From assembly GCA_035531315.1 (NCBI GenBank), contig DATKTD010000280.1, forward strand, positions 1-48,834: DNA of 48,834 bases, written 5' to 3'. The position numbers were made by a program, and so were the translations under genes. The notes under the pieces were generated by a model. That model saw nothing but the letters and a program-made list of their open reading frames with translations. It was not told the DNA's origin and searched no databases. Within the stretch, counting starts at the first letter, position 1. Each line of letters starts with the position of its first letter. This stretch comes from CAIJMU01 sp035531315 (GTDB lineage Bacteria; Spirochaetota; Spirochaetia; Treponematales; Rectinemataceae). This document shows, piece after piece, positions 42,036-48,834 of this stretch.

Positions 42036-42782
42036 ATGGCACACAAGAAGAAGCCCGAAGAGCCGGAAAAGCCGCAAAACGCCGAGCGCTGGCTTCTCAC
42101 CTATTCGGACATGATCACCTTGCTCATGGTTCTATTCGTCATTCTGTTCGCGATGTCGAAGGTGGACACCGCGAAATTCCAAGCCCTGGCCGAGTCCCTA
42201 TCCTTGGTCTTCCAAGGGCTCCCTGGCGTCCAGCTCCTCGAGGGGGCGGGAGGCCATGCGGTCGTCGAGGGCTCGGGCGGCCCGCCGAAACCCCCGCCAG
42301 GTACCGGACTTTCGCCGAAGGTGGCGCCGATGAGGCAAATATTCCTCGAGAAGGCGACATCGACCCTCGCGACGGAAATACAGACGGGCAAGATACAGAT
42401 GAACACCGAGGCGAGGGGGATCGTCCTCTCGTTGTCGGGGGATACCTTCTTCCGCGCGGGGGAGGCGACTATTGCCGAAGGCACCATGCCCACGCTGGTC
42501 AAGGTTGCCCAACTTCTCAATTCGGTTCCGGAGAAGGTCGTGGTCGAGGGCTATACCGACGATACGCCGGTCGCCAGGACCAGTCCCTTCAAGTCGAATC
42601 TCCTCCTCTCGGCGGTGAGGGCCGTCAATGTCGTCGAGGCCCTCGATCTCATCGGTGTCGACAAACAGCGCATGTCCGCCTCGGGCTTCGGCGACACGAA
42701 CCCCGAACGTCCCAACGACACGCCGGAAGGCCGCGCCTACAACCGTCGAGTGGACATTCTTATCCTCTTTCCTACCGAGTAG
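42036..42782 (+). CDS. motB: Flagellar stator protein MotB
   Basis: A 248-residue stator protein. A single helix (residues 20-42) carries the essential proton-binding Asp25 in LLTYSDMITLLMVLFVILFA. A plug/linker follows, and the C-terminal OmpA-like peptidoglycan-binding domain has VVVEGYTDDTPVARTSPFKS and ASGFGDTNPERPNDTPEGRA. It anchors the stator in the wall. Its ribosome site is weak, so translation may depend on coupling with motA. Confidence 0.95.
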   Translation: MAHKKKPEEPEKPQNAERWLLTYSDMITLLMVLFVILFAMSKVDTAKFQALAESLSLVFQGLPGVQLLEGAGGHAVVEGSGGPPKPPPGTGLSPKVAPMRQIFLEKATSTLATEIQTGKIQMNTEARGIVLSLSGDTFFRAGEATIAEGTMPTLVKVAQLLNSVPEKVVVEGYTDDTPVARTSPFKSNLLLSAVRAVNVVEALDLIGVDKQRMSASGFGDTNPERPNDTPEGRAYNRRVDILILFPTE

Positions 42783-42785
42783 CCC

Positions 42786-42812
42786 GTTCCGCCCCTGAAA
42801 GACAGGCGGAAC
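42786..42812. terminator. Hairpin in the convergent gap after motB
   Basis: A perfect 8-base stem (GTTCCGCC / GGCGGAAC) with an 11-base loop sits between motB and the convergent hydrolase gene. No T-run follows, so it is a weak candidate on either strand. Confidence 0.45.
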
Positions 42813-42860
42813 CGAGGCCCATGGTAGCGGAATGCCCCCTCCAGCGCGGCCCTTCAGGGC

Positions 42861-43607
42861 TCAGCCTCCCCCTCCCCCGAGGAAGCCCAGGATCGCGTCG
42901 AGAGTCATGGCCCTTTGCCGGTCGCCCCCTATCGTCGAGGGCCTGTCGCCTTTCTCCTCTCCATATTCACCGAAATGGGCGTGATTGCCGCCTTGGATGA
43001 CGACCCTGCGCGCGTCGGGAGGAAGAAGACTGAGGGAAGCCCTCATCTTGGCCTCTGTCTCGAGCCCATCCTCGGTCGCCGAAATCTGGAGGACGGGGAG
43101 GCCCGAAGAGCTCAGGTTGGCCGATCTATCGGGAGCCGCAGCCATGAGGATGAGGGAGGAAACGGCGGCCGGATGATCATGGGCGAAGGCGGCCGCCATC
43201 GAACCGCCCTGAGCATGTCCCCCTATCGCCCAAGGACCTATCTCTGGATGGGCCTTTTCGATCGCCATTGCCCGCGAGGCCGCAAATTGCGGGAAATTGA
43301 AGGGGAAACGCGCGATGAAGACCGGGTGGCCCTTGGCGGCGAGTCCCGCCCCCAGCCAGGAATAGGCTTCTGGGGGGATTCGCGCCCCCGGGTAGAAGAT
43401 CAAGCCCACGCCCGATGCCGAGACCGGCATAAAGAACACTCCGAGCATCTCGCGATGAACGGCGACGGAGGGGCCGGTATCCTGCAGACTCGGGTCCGAC
43501 TCGTCGGGGGCCGGCCTGAAATAGAAGGCGGCTCCCAAAGAGAGGGCCGAAAGGACCGCGATCAGGATCAGGGCTGGCGCCCGCGATGGCGGCGATGGAT
43601 CGTTCAT
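42861..43607 (-). CDS. Membrane-anchored alpha/beta-hydrolase (dienelactone-hydrolase-like)
   Basis: A 248-residue protein. The N-terminus has one hydrophobic segment (ALILIAVLSALSLGAAFYF, residues 10-28), an uncleaved anchor or signal. The hydrolase part starts with GLIFYPGARIPPEAYSWLG (oxyanion-hole region). The nucleophile elbow appears as IGGHAQGGSMAAAFA, where the usual Gly-x-Ser-x-Gly reads GHAQGG, so the nucleophile is a glutamine. The late His is in VIQGGNHAHFGEYGE. The missing serine means hydrolase activity is doubtful. Function is unknown. The ATG at 43607 is chosen because a near-consensus promoter ends six bases upstream. Confidence 0.8.
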   Translation of the reverse strand: MNDPSPPSRAPALILIAVLSALSLGAAFYFRPAPDESDPSLQDTGPSVAVHREMLGVFFMPVSASGVGLIFYPGARIPPEAYSWLGAGLAAKGHPVFIARFPFNFPQFAASRAMAIEKAHPEIGPWAIGGHAQGGSMAAAFAHDHPAAVSSLILMAAAPDRSANLSSSGLPVLQISATEDGLETEAKMRASLSLLPPDARRVVIQGGNHAHFGEYGEEKGDRPSTIGGDRQRAMTLDAILGFLGGGGG

Positions 43608-43613
43608 ATCGCG

Positions 43614-43642
43614 AGGATAAATCCGAGCCGGCACCTTGTCAA
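43614..43642 (-). promoter_or_regulatory. Near-consensus promoter of the hydrolase-like gene, leaderless
   Basis: On the minus strand perfect TTGACA (43637-43642), a 17-base spacer and TATCCT (43614-43619). The -10 ends six bases before the ATG at 43607. There is no Shine-Dalgarno sequence. Confidence 0.65.
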
Positions 43643-43697
43643 AAGCGGTCGCTACGGGAAAGAGTGGCATAAGGCCGTTTAGGCGGAAGGACGGAGT

Positions 43698-44969
43698 ATG
43701 GCAGGGAAAGAGAGTCTCGAAAAAAGGATTAAAAAAGGCGCGAAATTTCTGACGGCGCTTTATGGTCCGGAGGGGCTTGAGGACGCCAGGGAAAGGTATA
43801 GCGCCCTCGCCGCCCCCCTGCTCGACACCGACGAGGCCAGCCCCCTGCGCTTTTATTCGGCCCCCGGCAGGACTGAGATAGCCGGAAACCATACGGACCA
43901 CAACAGGGGTCGCGTCATTTGCGCGGCCCTCCGCCTCGATGTCCTGGCCTGCGTCAGACCCCGCAGCGATCGTGTCATCACCCTGGTCTCGGTGGGTTTC
44001 GACGGTGAGATCTCGGTCCAGCTCGACCAGCCCGAGGCCAGAACAGAGGAAAGGGGCACGACCGCCGCCCTTCTGCGCGGTGTCGCCGCCGTCCTTGGAG
44101 AAGGGGGAATCCTCTTCCCCGGTTTCGATATGAGAATAGACTCGCGCGTCGCCGTGGGCTCCGGTCTGTCGAGCTCGGCGGCCCTGGAAGTCCTCTTCGC
44201 CACGATAATGCTCGATCTCGCCGGGTCGGAACTTCGCCCCATCGATATCGCCAAGGTGGCCCGGCGCGCCGAGAACGAGTGGTTCGGAAAACCCTGCGGC
44301 CTGATGGACCAGGCGGCCAGCGCCTCGGGTGGCCTCGTGGCAATCGATTTCGGCGACCTCGACGAGCCGAAACTCGAAAGGATCGATTTCGATCCTGCCG
44401 CGAGCGGCTACCGTCTCTTCGCGGTCGCTCCAGGGGGTGACCACAGCGACCTGACGCCGGACTACGCGGCCATACCCTTCGAAATGAAGGCCGTCGCCTC
44501 CTATCTCGGGGCCGAGGAACTCCGTTCCATCGATGCCGTCCGTCTCGAGTTCCGGGGCCCCGATATCAGGGCCGCCCTTGGCGACAGGGCCCTCCTCCGG
44601 GCCCTTCATTTCGCCGACGAAAACGAGCGAGTCCGCAGGATGGTGAAGGCGCTCGGAGCCGGGAAGTTCCGCAAATTCCTCGATTTAGTGGCCAAGTCGG
44701 GCGATTCCTCCTGGCGCCTCCTCCAGAATGTCTCGACAGGCCGCGAGCCGACGGCCCAAAGCCTCGCCCTCGCCATCGTCCTGTCGCAACGCTGGCTCGG
44801 CAAGGACGGGGTCGCGAGGGTCCATGGCGGCGGCTTCGCCGGTACCATGCAAGCATGGGTGCGCGAAAAACGCGCTTCGGCCTACCGGCGCTACATGGAA
44901 GGCTGGTTCGGCGAGGGATCGGTGGTCGAGCTCGAGATCCGCGGCCCCGGCGCCTGCAGGGTCTTATAA
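43698..44969 (+). CDS. galK: Galactokinase
   Basis: A 423-residue GHMP kinase phosphorylating galactose (or a related sugar) with ATP. The ATG has GGACGGAG upstream. The galactokinase signature is APGRTEIAGNHTDHNRG near residue 54; the ATP loop is VAVGSGLSSSAALEVL near 150. Motif 3 is VHGGGFAGTMQAWV near 375. The catalytic Asp is in KPCGLMDQAAS. The gene lies 11 bases before the serine acetyltransferase gene, so the two are cotranscribed. No galT or galE is in the window. The substrate might be another sugar: the family includes N-acetylgalactosamine kinases and others. Confidence 0.93.
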   Translation: MAGKESLEKRIKKGAKFLTALYGPEGLEDARERYSALAAPLLDTDEASPLRFYSAPGRTEIAGNHTDHNRGRVICAALRLDVLACVRPRSDRVITLVSVGFDGEISVQLDQPEARTEERGTTAALLRGVAAVLGEGGILFPGFDMRIDSRVAVGSGLSSSAALEVLFATIMLDLAGSELRPIDIAKVARRAENEWFGKPCGLMDQAASASGGLVAIDFGDLDEPKLERIDFDPAASGYRLFAVAPGGDHSDLTPDYAAIPFEMKAVASYLGAEELRSIDAVRLEFRGPDIRAALGDRALLRALHFADENERVRRMVKALGAGKFRKFLDLVAKSGDSSWRLLQNVSTGREPTAQSLALAIVLSQRWLGKDGVARVHGGGFAGTMQAWVREKRASAYRRYMEGWFGEGSVVELEIRGPGACRVL

Positions 44970-44980
44970 AGGAGATCGCG

Positions 44981-45877
44981 ATGGGCAAGCTCTCGGACGC
45001 GATAGGCGGCATTATCGAATCCTGGTCCAAGGATGGCGGCGTCAACCATGCCGCCGGCCCCAATCTTCCCGCCCGGGAGCCGGTGATCCGCGCCCTCGGC
45101 GACATCGAAACCCTCGTTTTCCCCGGCTTCAGGCGGGAGGACGGGATCGACGACCGCAACCTAGGCCTCGTCGCCGGCGAACTTGTGCACAGGGCGGCCA
45201 AGCTTCTCATCCCCGAAGTGGCCCGAAGCCTCGACTACAAGGCCAGGCAGGCCGGGGCGACCGATTGCCCCGCCGCCTGCGAAATAGAGGCTCGAGAGCT
45301 CGTCGAATCCTTCTTCGGCGACCTCCCCGTCCTCCGCGCCACCCTCATGAAGGATGTCGAGGCAGCCTTCCGGGGCGATCCGGCCGCCAAATCTCACGAA
45401 GAGGTCATTCTGGCCTATCCAGGCCTCGAGGCCATACTGGTGCACCGGATCGCCCATTATTTCTGGGTCGGCGGCCTTCCCCTCATACCCCGCATGATGA
45501 GCGAGAGCGTCCACGGCAAGACGGGCATCGACATCCACCCGGGCGCCAGCATCGGCTACGGTTTTTTCATCGACCATGGCACTGGCGTCGTCATCGGGGA
45601 AACCGCCGTAATCGGCAACGACGTGAAGATCTACCAGAGCGTCACCCTTGGCGCCCTCTCGGTCAGGAAGGAACTCGGCGATACGAAGCGACATCCCACG
45701 ATAGAAAACGGTGTGACCATCTATTCCGGAGCGACCATACTCGGGGGCGATACCGTCATCGGCGCCCAGTCGGTAATCGGAGGCAACGTCTGGCTCACCC
45801 ATTCGGTGCCTCCCCGCTCGAAGGTCTATCTGCCCGAGGCCGAGGACATCATGATAGAGCCGCGGGAGGCATCCTAA
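44981..45877 (+). CDS. cysE: Serine O-acetyltransferase
   Basis: A 298-residue enzyme making O-acetylserine from serine and acetyl-CoA for cysteine synthesis. The ATG at 44981 has AAGGAG six bases upstream. The helical N-terminal domain (LMKDVEAAFRGDPAAKSHEE) leads to a left-handed beta-helix with the SAT signature IDIHPGASIGYGFFIDHGTG, then VVIGETAVIGNDVKIYQSVT and KRHPTIENGVTIYSGATILG. The catalytic His/Asp pair is in FIDHGTG. The length, with a long N-terminus, fits the EpsC/plant-like group. It lies right after galK; there is no cysK nearby. Confidence 0.93.
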   Translation: MGKLSDAIGGIIESWSKDGGVNHAAGPNLPAREPVIRALGDIETLVFPGFRREDGIDDRNLGLVAGELVHRAAKLLIPEVARSLDYKARQAGATDCPAACEIEARELVESFFGDLPVLRATLMKDVEAAFRGDPAAKSHEEVILAYPGLEAILVHRIAHYFWVGGLPLIPRMMSESVHGKTGIDIHPGASIGYGFFIDHGTGVVIGETAVIGNDVKIYQSVTLGALSVRKELGDTKRHPTIENGVTIYSGATILGGDTVIGAQSVIGGNVWLTHSVPPRSKVYLPEAEDIMIEPREAS

Positions 45878-45910
45878 CCGAATCCACCCTGGAGCTAGCG
45901 AGAGCCGCCG

Positions 45911-45942
45911 TCGAAGGCTCGAAGGCTCGAAGGCTCGAAAGC
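45911..45942. repeat. Four tandem 8-bp units after cysE
   Basis: TCGAAGGC is repeated three times and then once as TCGAAAGC, in a non-coding gap of about 200 bases. It is too short to assign a function; slippage is the simplest origin. Confidence 0.75.
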
Positions 45943-46077
45943 CGACTGCGGATTCGCCGCGGATCGGGGCCGCGCCGGGGCCGCGGGCGCCGGCCTTGCG
46001 CGACTGCTTAAATCAGTTCATAGTTACCATAGAGCTTTTTTTTCGATTGGTCGGCGAGGACGACCGAGGAGGTTCAC

Positions 46078-46194
46078 GTGAAGTCACAGGATAAGCAGAA
46101 GGGCGAGGACAAGAAAAAAGCCCAGAAAAGCCTCAAGGAAAAGAGGGCCGAGAAGAAGGCCAAGAAGGATTCCAAGACTTCCTCCGCCGAATAG
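46078..46194 (+). CDS. Very small lysine-rich basic protein, 38 residues
   Basis: A short gene that starts with GTG at 46078 after a very strong GAGGAGG at five bases, and stops with TAG at 46192-46194. The product begins MKSQDKQKGEDKKKAQKSL and continues KEKRAEKKAKKD; 16 of 38 residues are Lys and it is almost pure charged helix. A terminator follows at once. The pattern KSLKEKRAEKKAKK resembles small basic proteins seen in spirochaete genomes, which is from memory and unverified. It could bind nucleic acid or ribosomes; the function is unknown. Confidence 0.7.
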   Translation: MKSQDKQKGEDKKKAQKSLKEKRAEKKAKKDSKTSSAE

Positions 46195-46222
46195 CCTAAC
46201 CGCGGGAGCGAAAGCGGCATTC

Positions 46223-46252
46223 GCCCGGACCGGAGGTCCGGGCCTTTCTTTT
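46223..46252 (+). terminator. Rho-independent terminator after the 38-residue gene
   Basis: A perfect 9-base stem (GCCCGGACC / GGTCCGGGC) with a GGA loop, followed by CTTTCTTTT. It reaches the stop codon of the convergent MCP-like gene. Confidence 0.85.
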
Positions 46253-48041
46253 AGAAGAGGGTTATCTCTCCCGTCTCGCCGCCTTCCTCGACCTTAAAGT
46301 TGGCGATATCCCCAACGGCTCGCTTGTGCGTGAAGATGGTGAAGCGCTGGATCATCTCCTGCAAGCGGTCGGAGTGGATCTCCCTGTCAATCTCGCCTCC
46401 GAGAGCGGCGATGGCCCTTGTCTCGAGGTCGGACAGCTCGTCCTTGGCTTGGGCGAGTCTTCCCGAAAGACCCCGGAGACCGGCCAGGGCGGTCCGCGCA
46501 TCGCGGATATAGGTCAGAAATTCGGGCGTGAACAAGGCGAAATCGACGATGGCCTTGCCTGTCATCGCCCGTCGTTCCTCGAGCGAGGCAAGATCCTCCC
46601 GCACCTTCGAGAGAACGAGCGAAATGCCCTTCGCGTCCCGGGCAATCCTTCTCATGTTCGAAGCGCCTTCGCCACCGACTTCCAGACCCTGGTCCTCGGA
46701 TTCCAAGCCGATCGAAGCGGAGGATTCGGCGTACTCGGTCATCGCCGCCTCGGCCACCTTGGCGAAGCCCTTGGTCGTGCCCATCGCACCCGTGACATCG
46801 TCCTCGATCTTGCCCGTAAGCTCCACCATCGCGACAACGGTCGTCGTGACGCTCGAGAGCGAGCGATTCTTCGCTATTTCGATACGCGAGGCGACGACGA
46901 TGTTCTTGAACCTCGAAAGGAGGGTGGCGAGACTCTTGAAGGAATCATCGAGGCTGCGCACCTGATCGGCGAGCTTTCTGGCGGTCAGGGTTACCGCCCT
47001 CTTCATCTCATCGTAGCGATTCGTCTCCGAGACCCCATCCCCGGTTTCGCCCGCGGATGCCGAATTCGCGGCCGAATCCAGGCGTCGCCTCTCGATACCG
47101 GCCACCCGCGACTCGACATCGTTAATGTTCCGCTCGAAGGCGACGGCGCTCGCGTCGATCTTGCCGACGATGTCCTCGATGAGCTGGGCGGAGAGCCTGG
47201 CGATGGAGGCAACATAGGCGATTTCCTCCTCCTCGCTCGCGGCCTCGCTCTTGCGTCGCCTGGCGGCCTCCTCGGCCTCGGACAGGGAGATAACGACATG
47301 GCCCAGGGATTGCCGCACGATATCCTGGTGCTGGACCTCCTGCATGATGGCCTGTACCGGTCCCTTGATGTCCCCCGCCTCGCCAATGAGTTCGGAAAAA
47401 AGTCCACGAACCTCGTCGAGTTCCCTGCGATGGCGCTCGAAGGCCCCGAGGACGCTCGCCTCGAGCCTGTCGAAGAAATCGCGCTGGAAACGATCGAGGC
47501 GGCTGACCGCGTCGCGGAGTGTGGAAAAGACCTCGAGGAGGTTTTGCCCTCTTACCGTTATCGCCTCGGTGAGGGCGATCGTCTGGGTGGAAAGGCGCTT
47601 GAGCTCGTCGGTGATCACCGAAAAAGCCCTGCCCGCAAAGCCCGACTTGAGGGCGACGGTCATCGCGTTGAGCGAGACGATCTCCATGTCCTCGGAATCC
47701 ATGCGGACGCCCTTGATAAGGCCGTCGAGGCTCGCGAGGGTTTCCATGCTCTCGTTGATCCGCCTGAGGAAGTCCTCATCGCGCTCGTGAAGCCCCTTGA
47801 ACCACGAGCTCGCCTCGGTGACGAAGGCGGTCATCTCCTCGACGGTGCGGCCCCTGCCCCCGCCCGACAAGCGGTCGAAGGAGGAGAGAGAATCCGTCGC
47901 GAGCCTGGCGCTTCGCCCCGTCTCGGCGATGATGGCGGGAAAGAGGCGGCCCATCGTGAGATAGACATCCTCGCTTTCCTTGCCGATCGAATTGACGACG
48001 GAGATCAGGCCGATAGCGCGTTCTTCCAGATCGTTGAGCAT
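46251..48041 (-). CDS. Cytoplasmic methyl-accepting chemotaxis-like helical protein with altered signalling tip
   Basis: A 596-residue, almost all-helical protein without a membrane segment. The ATG at 48041 has a promoter whose -10 ends seven bases upstream. At residues 130-165 it carries MEIVSLNAMTVALKSGFAGRAFSVITDELKRLSTQT in segments: the usual MCP hairpin tip SLNAAIEAARAGE..GRGFAVVA..VRKLA is recognisable, but many contact residues differ. A second similar region near 260 (QEVQHQDIVRQSLGHVVISL) and a long coiled coil follow. It probably serves as a chemotaxis-related scaffold or sensor rather than a standard receptor. No sensory domain is seen. It is followed on the same strand by nothing, and preceded by the ABC ATPase gene (110 bases away). 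Confidence 0.8.
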   Translation of the reverse strand: MLNDLEERAIGLISVVNSIGKESEDVYLTMGRLFPAIIAETGRSARLATDSLSSFDRLSGGGRGRTVEEMTAFVTEASSWFKGLHERDEDFLRRINESMETLASLDGLIKGVRMDSEDMEIVSLNAMTVALKSGFAGRAFSVITDELKRLSTQTIALTEAITVRGQNLLEVFSTLRDAVSRLDRFQRDFFDRLEASVLGAFERHRRELDEVRGLFSELIGEAGDIKGPVQAIMQEVQHQDIVRQSLGHVVISLSEAEEAARRRKSEAASEEEEIAYVASIARLSAQLIEDIVGKIDASAVAFERNINDVESRVAGIERRRLDSAANSASAGETGDGVSETNRYDEMKRAVTLTARKLADQVRSLDDSFKSLATLLSRFKNIVVASRIEIAKNRSLSSVTTTVVAMVELTGKIEDDVTGAMGTTKGFAKVAEAAMTEYAESSASIGLESEDQGLEVGGEGASNMRRIARDAKGISLVLSKVREDLASLEERRAMTGKAIVDFALFTPEFLTYIRDARTALAGLRGLSGRLAQAKDELSDLETRAIAALGGEIDREIHSDRLQEMIQRFTIFTHKRAVGDIANFKVEEGGETGEITLF

Positions 48042-48048
48042 CGTTGCC

Positions 48049-48077
48049 ACTATAAAGCAAGCGGGGGGCGGTCGCAA
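48049..48077 (-). promoter_or_regulatory. Promoter of the MCP-like gene, predicted leaderless
   Basis: On the minus strand TTGCGA (48072-48077), a 17-base spacer and TATAGT (48049-48054). The -10 ends seven bases before the ATG at 48041, with no Shine-Dalgarno sequence. Confidence 0.6.
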
Positions 48078-48151
48078 TGACCGCCCCCCGCCCGGAGAAG
48101 GCCCGCGGAGCATCGCTCGGCAGGGCTCTCGTTTAGCCGTCCTGCGGCGTC

Positions 48152-48834
48152 TCAGTCTTTCTCGGAAAGCTTAACGGGGAGGATGGAGAGCTCCGTATCG
48201 CGATCGAAGTAGCGGGCCTTCTCCATCACCGGCGTGAAGTGGACCATGTCGCCGATCTTGAAGAGATGATGGGGCGGGATTTTTGCCACCATCGGCTGGG
48301 TCGGCGTCGAGGCATAGAGGTGAATCTCGGCACCGAGAGGCTCGACGACCGTGACCTTGCCGGAAATGGTTCCATGCCCCTGGGGGACCGAACCACCCTC
48401 GAGACAGGGGAGATCCTCGGGCCTTATGCCAAAGGAGACTTCCTTGCCGACATAGGGCTTGAGAAGGGCCAGATGCTCGGAGGCCGGTTCCAGCCTGAAG
48501 GATCCCTCGTCGATAGAGAGCTTGCCGCCCTCCTCGAGCACCTTGACCTTGAGGAAATTCATGGGCGGCGAGCCGATGAAGCCGGCGACGAACTTATTGA
48601 TCGGGTGGTTGTAGAGATAGAGGGGGGAGCCGATCTGCTGGACCTTGCCGTCGCGCATGACGACGATCTTGTCGCCCATCGTCATGGCCTCGACCTGATC
48701 GTGGGTGACGTACACTGACGTGGCATGCTGAGCCAGGTGCAGCGCCTTGATCTCGGCGCGCATCTCCTCGCGGAACTCGGCATCCAGGGCGCCCAGCGGC
48801 TCGTCCATCAGGAAGCAGGCGGGCCTGCGCACCA
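48152..48834 (-). CDS. Sugar ABC transporter ATP-binding protein, C-terminal part (MalK/UgpC type)
   Basis: The frame runs off the right edge, so the Walker A and signature motifs lie outside. The visible part opens with the Walker B and D-loop text ACFLMDEPLGALDAEFREEM and the H-loop SVYVTHDQVEAMTMGD. The Q-loop is outside. The C-terminal 130 residues are the TOBE-type regulatory domain (LLKPYVGKEVSFGIRPEDLP, GKVTVVEPLGAEIHLYA). This layout is typical of MalK/UgpC/MsmK ATPases that energise import of sugars or glycerol phosphate. The permease and binding-protein genes are not in the window. No stem-loop is seen between it and the MCP-like gene. Confidence 0.9.
   Translation of the reverse strand, partial: VRRPACFLMDEPLGALDAEFREEMRAEIKALHLAQHATSVYVTHDQVEAMTMGDKIVVMRDGKVQQIGSPLYLYNHPINKFVAGFIGSPPMNFLKVKVLEEGGKLSIDEGSFRLEPASEHLALLKPYVGKEVSFGIRPEDLPCLEGGSVPQGHGTISGKVTVVEPLGAEIHLYASTPTQPMVAKIPPHHLFKIGDMVHFTPVMEKARYFDRDTELSILPVKLSEKD

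Noticed and set aside
45878..46077. Small gene in the gap after cysE
   Set aside because: Only a tandem 8-base repeat and GC-rich filler are seen; no ribosome site until 46066.
1..48834. Insertion sequences, prophage, CRISPR or integron
   Set aside because: No transposase, integrase or phage-type gene and no regular spaced repeats were seen. The window looks like stable core chromosome.

Overview
The window is dense bacterial chromosome of high GC (about 60-65% by eye, not computed), with 39 supported protein genes, two of them cut by the window edges. I found no rRNA, tRNA, CRISPR array, insertion sequence or phage gene. Several features together suggest an anaerobic, motile member of the Spirochaetota. 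These are MotA/MotB, a PilZ protein with the N-terminal layout seen in treponemal homologues, lipoproteins with loose lipoboxes, a split glycine decarboxylase (GcvPA/GcvPB), a tungsten-type aldehyde:ferredoxin oxidoreductase with a polyferredoxin, a cytoplasmic MCP-like protein, and a very small lysine-rich protein. The phylum is an inference from gene style; no marker gene proves it.

Layout. Positions 1-3.3 kb hold a secreted beta-strand-rich surface protein (minus, runs off the left edge) and a lipoprotein with a beta-propeller. From 3.4 to 12.3 kb come an AMP-forming acyl-CoA synthetase, a convergent cyclase-like/AAA/TPR regulator, ornithine carbamoyltransferase behind a clear promoter and a possible ARG box, an amidase and a quinone oxidoreductase. 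From 12.4 to 15.9 kb are a two-helix membrane protein, a DUF445 membrane protein and a UroD-family methyltransferase-like protein. From 15.9 to 24.5 kb, all on the minus strand, are a two-component pair (7TM histidine kinase and REC-PAS-PP2C phosphatase), a DHA2-type drug exporter with an oversized loop, an orphan cytochrome b and an integral membrane protein with a signal peptide.

From 24.6 to 29.1 kb is the glycine cleavage operon gcvT-gcvH-gcvPA-gcvPB, closed by a strong terminator. From 29.2 to 35.6 kb is a tight six-gene run: pilZ, tpr, gerMN, polyferredoxin, aldehyde:ferredoxin oxidoreductase, threonine aldolase. Threonine aldolase makes glycine and acetaldehyde. The oxidoreductase could oxidise the aldehyde, and the nearby gcv operon could oxidise the glycine, so the two blocks may form one amino-acid-to-electron route (inference). 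From 35.7 to 46.2 kb are a membrane protein and an ornithine/lysine-type decarboxylase fired from interlocked divergent promoters, an aminotransferase coupled to an RlpA-SPOR protein, a gamma-carbonic anhydrase, a 64-residue protein, motA-motB, an esterase-like hydrolase, galK-cysE and a 38-residue basic protein. The right end holds an MCP-like protein and the C-terminal part of a sugar ABC transporter ATPase.

Regulation. A recurring pattern is a sigma70-type promoter whose -10 box ends only 6-8 bases before the ATG, with no Shine-Dalgarno sequence (genes starting at 12399, 19438, 21589, 36475, 43607 and 48041). This predicts leaderless mRNAs for first genes of transcription units, while genes inside operons carry good Shine-Dalgarno sites. 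No single undescribed system stands out beyond doubt. The best candidates are the PilZ-to-oxidoreductase cluster, the leaderless architecture, the interlocked decarboxylase promoters and a histidine heptad repeat in the acyl-CoA synthetase.
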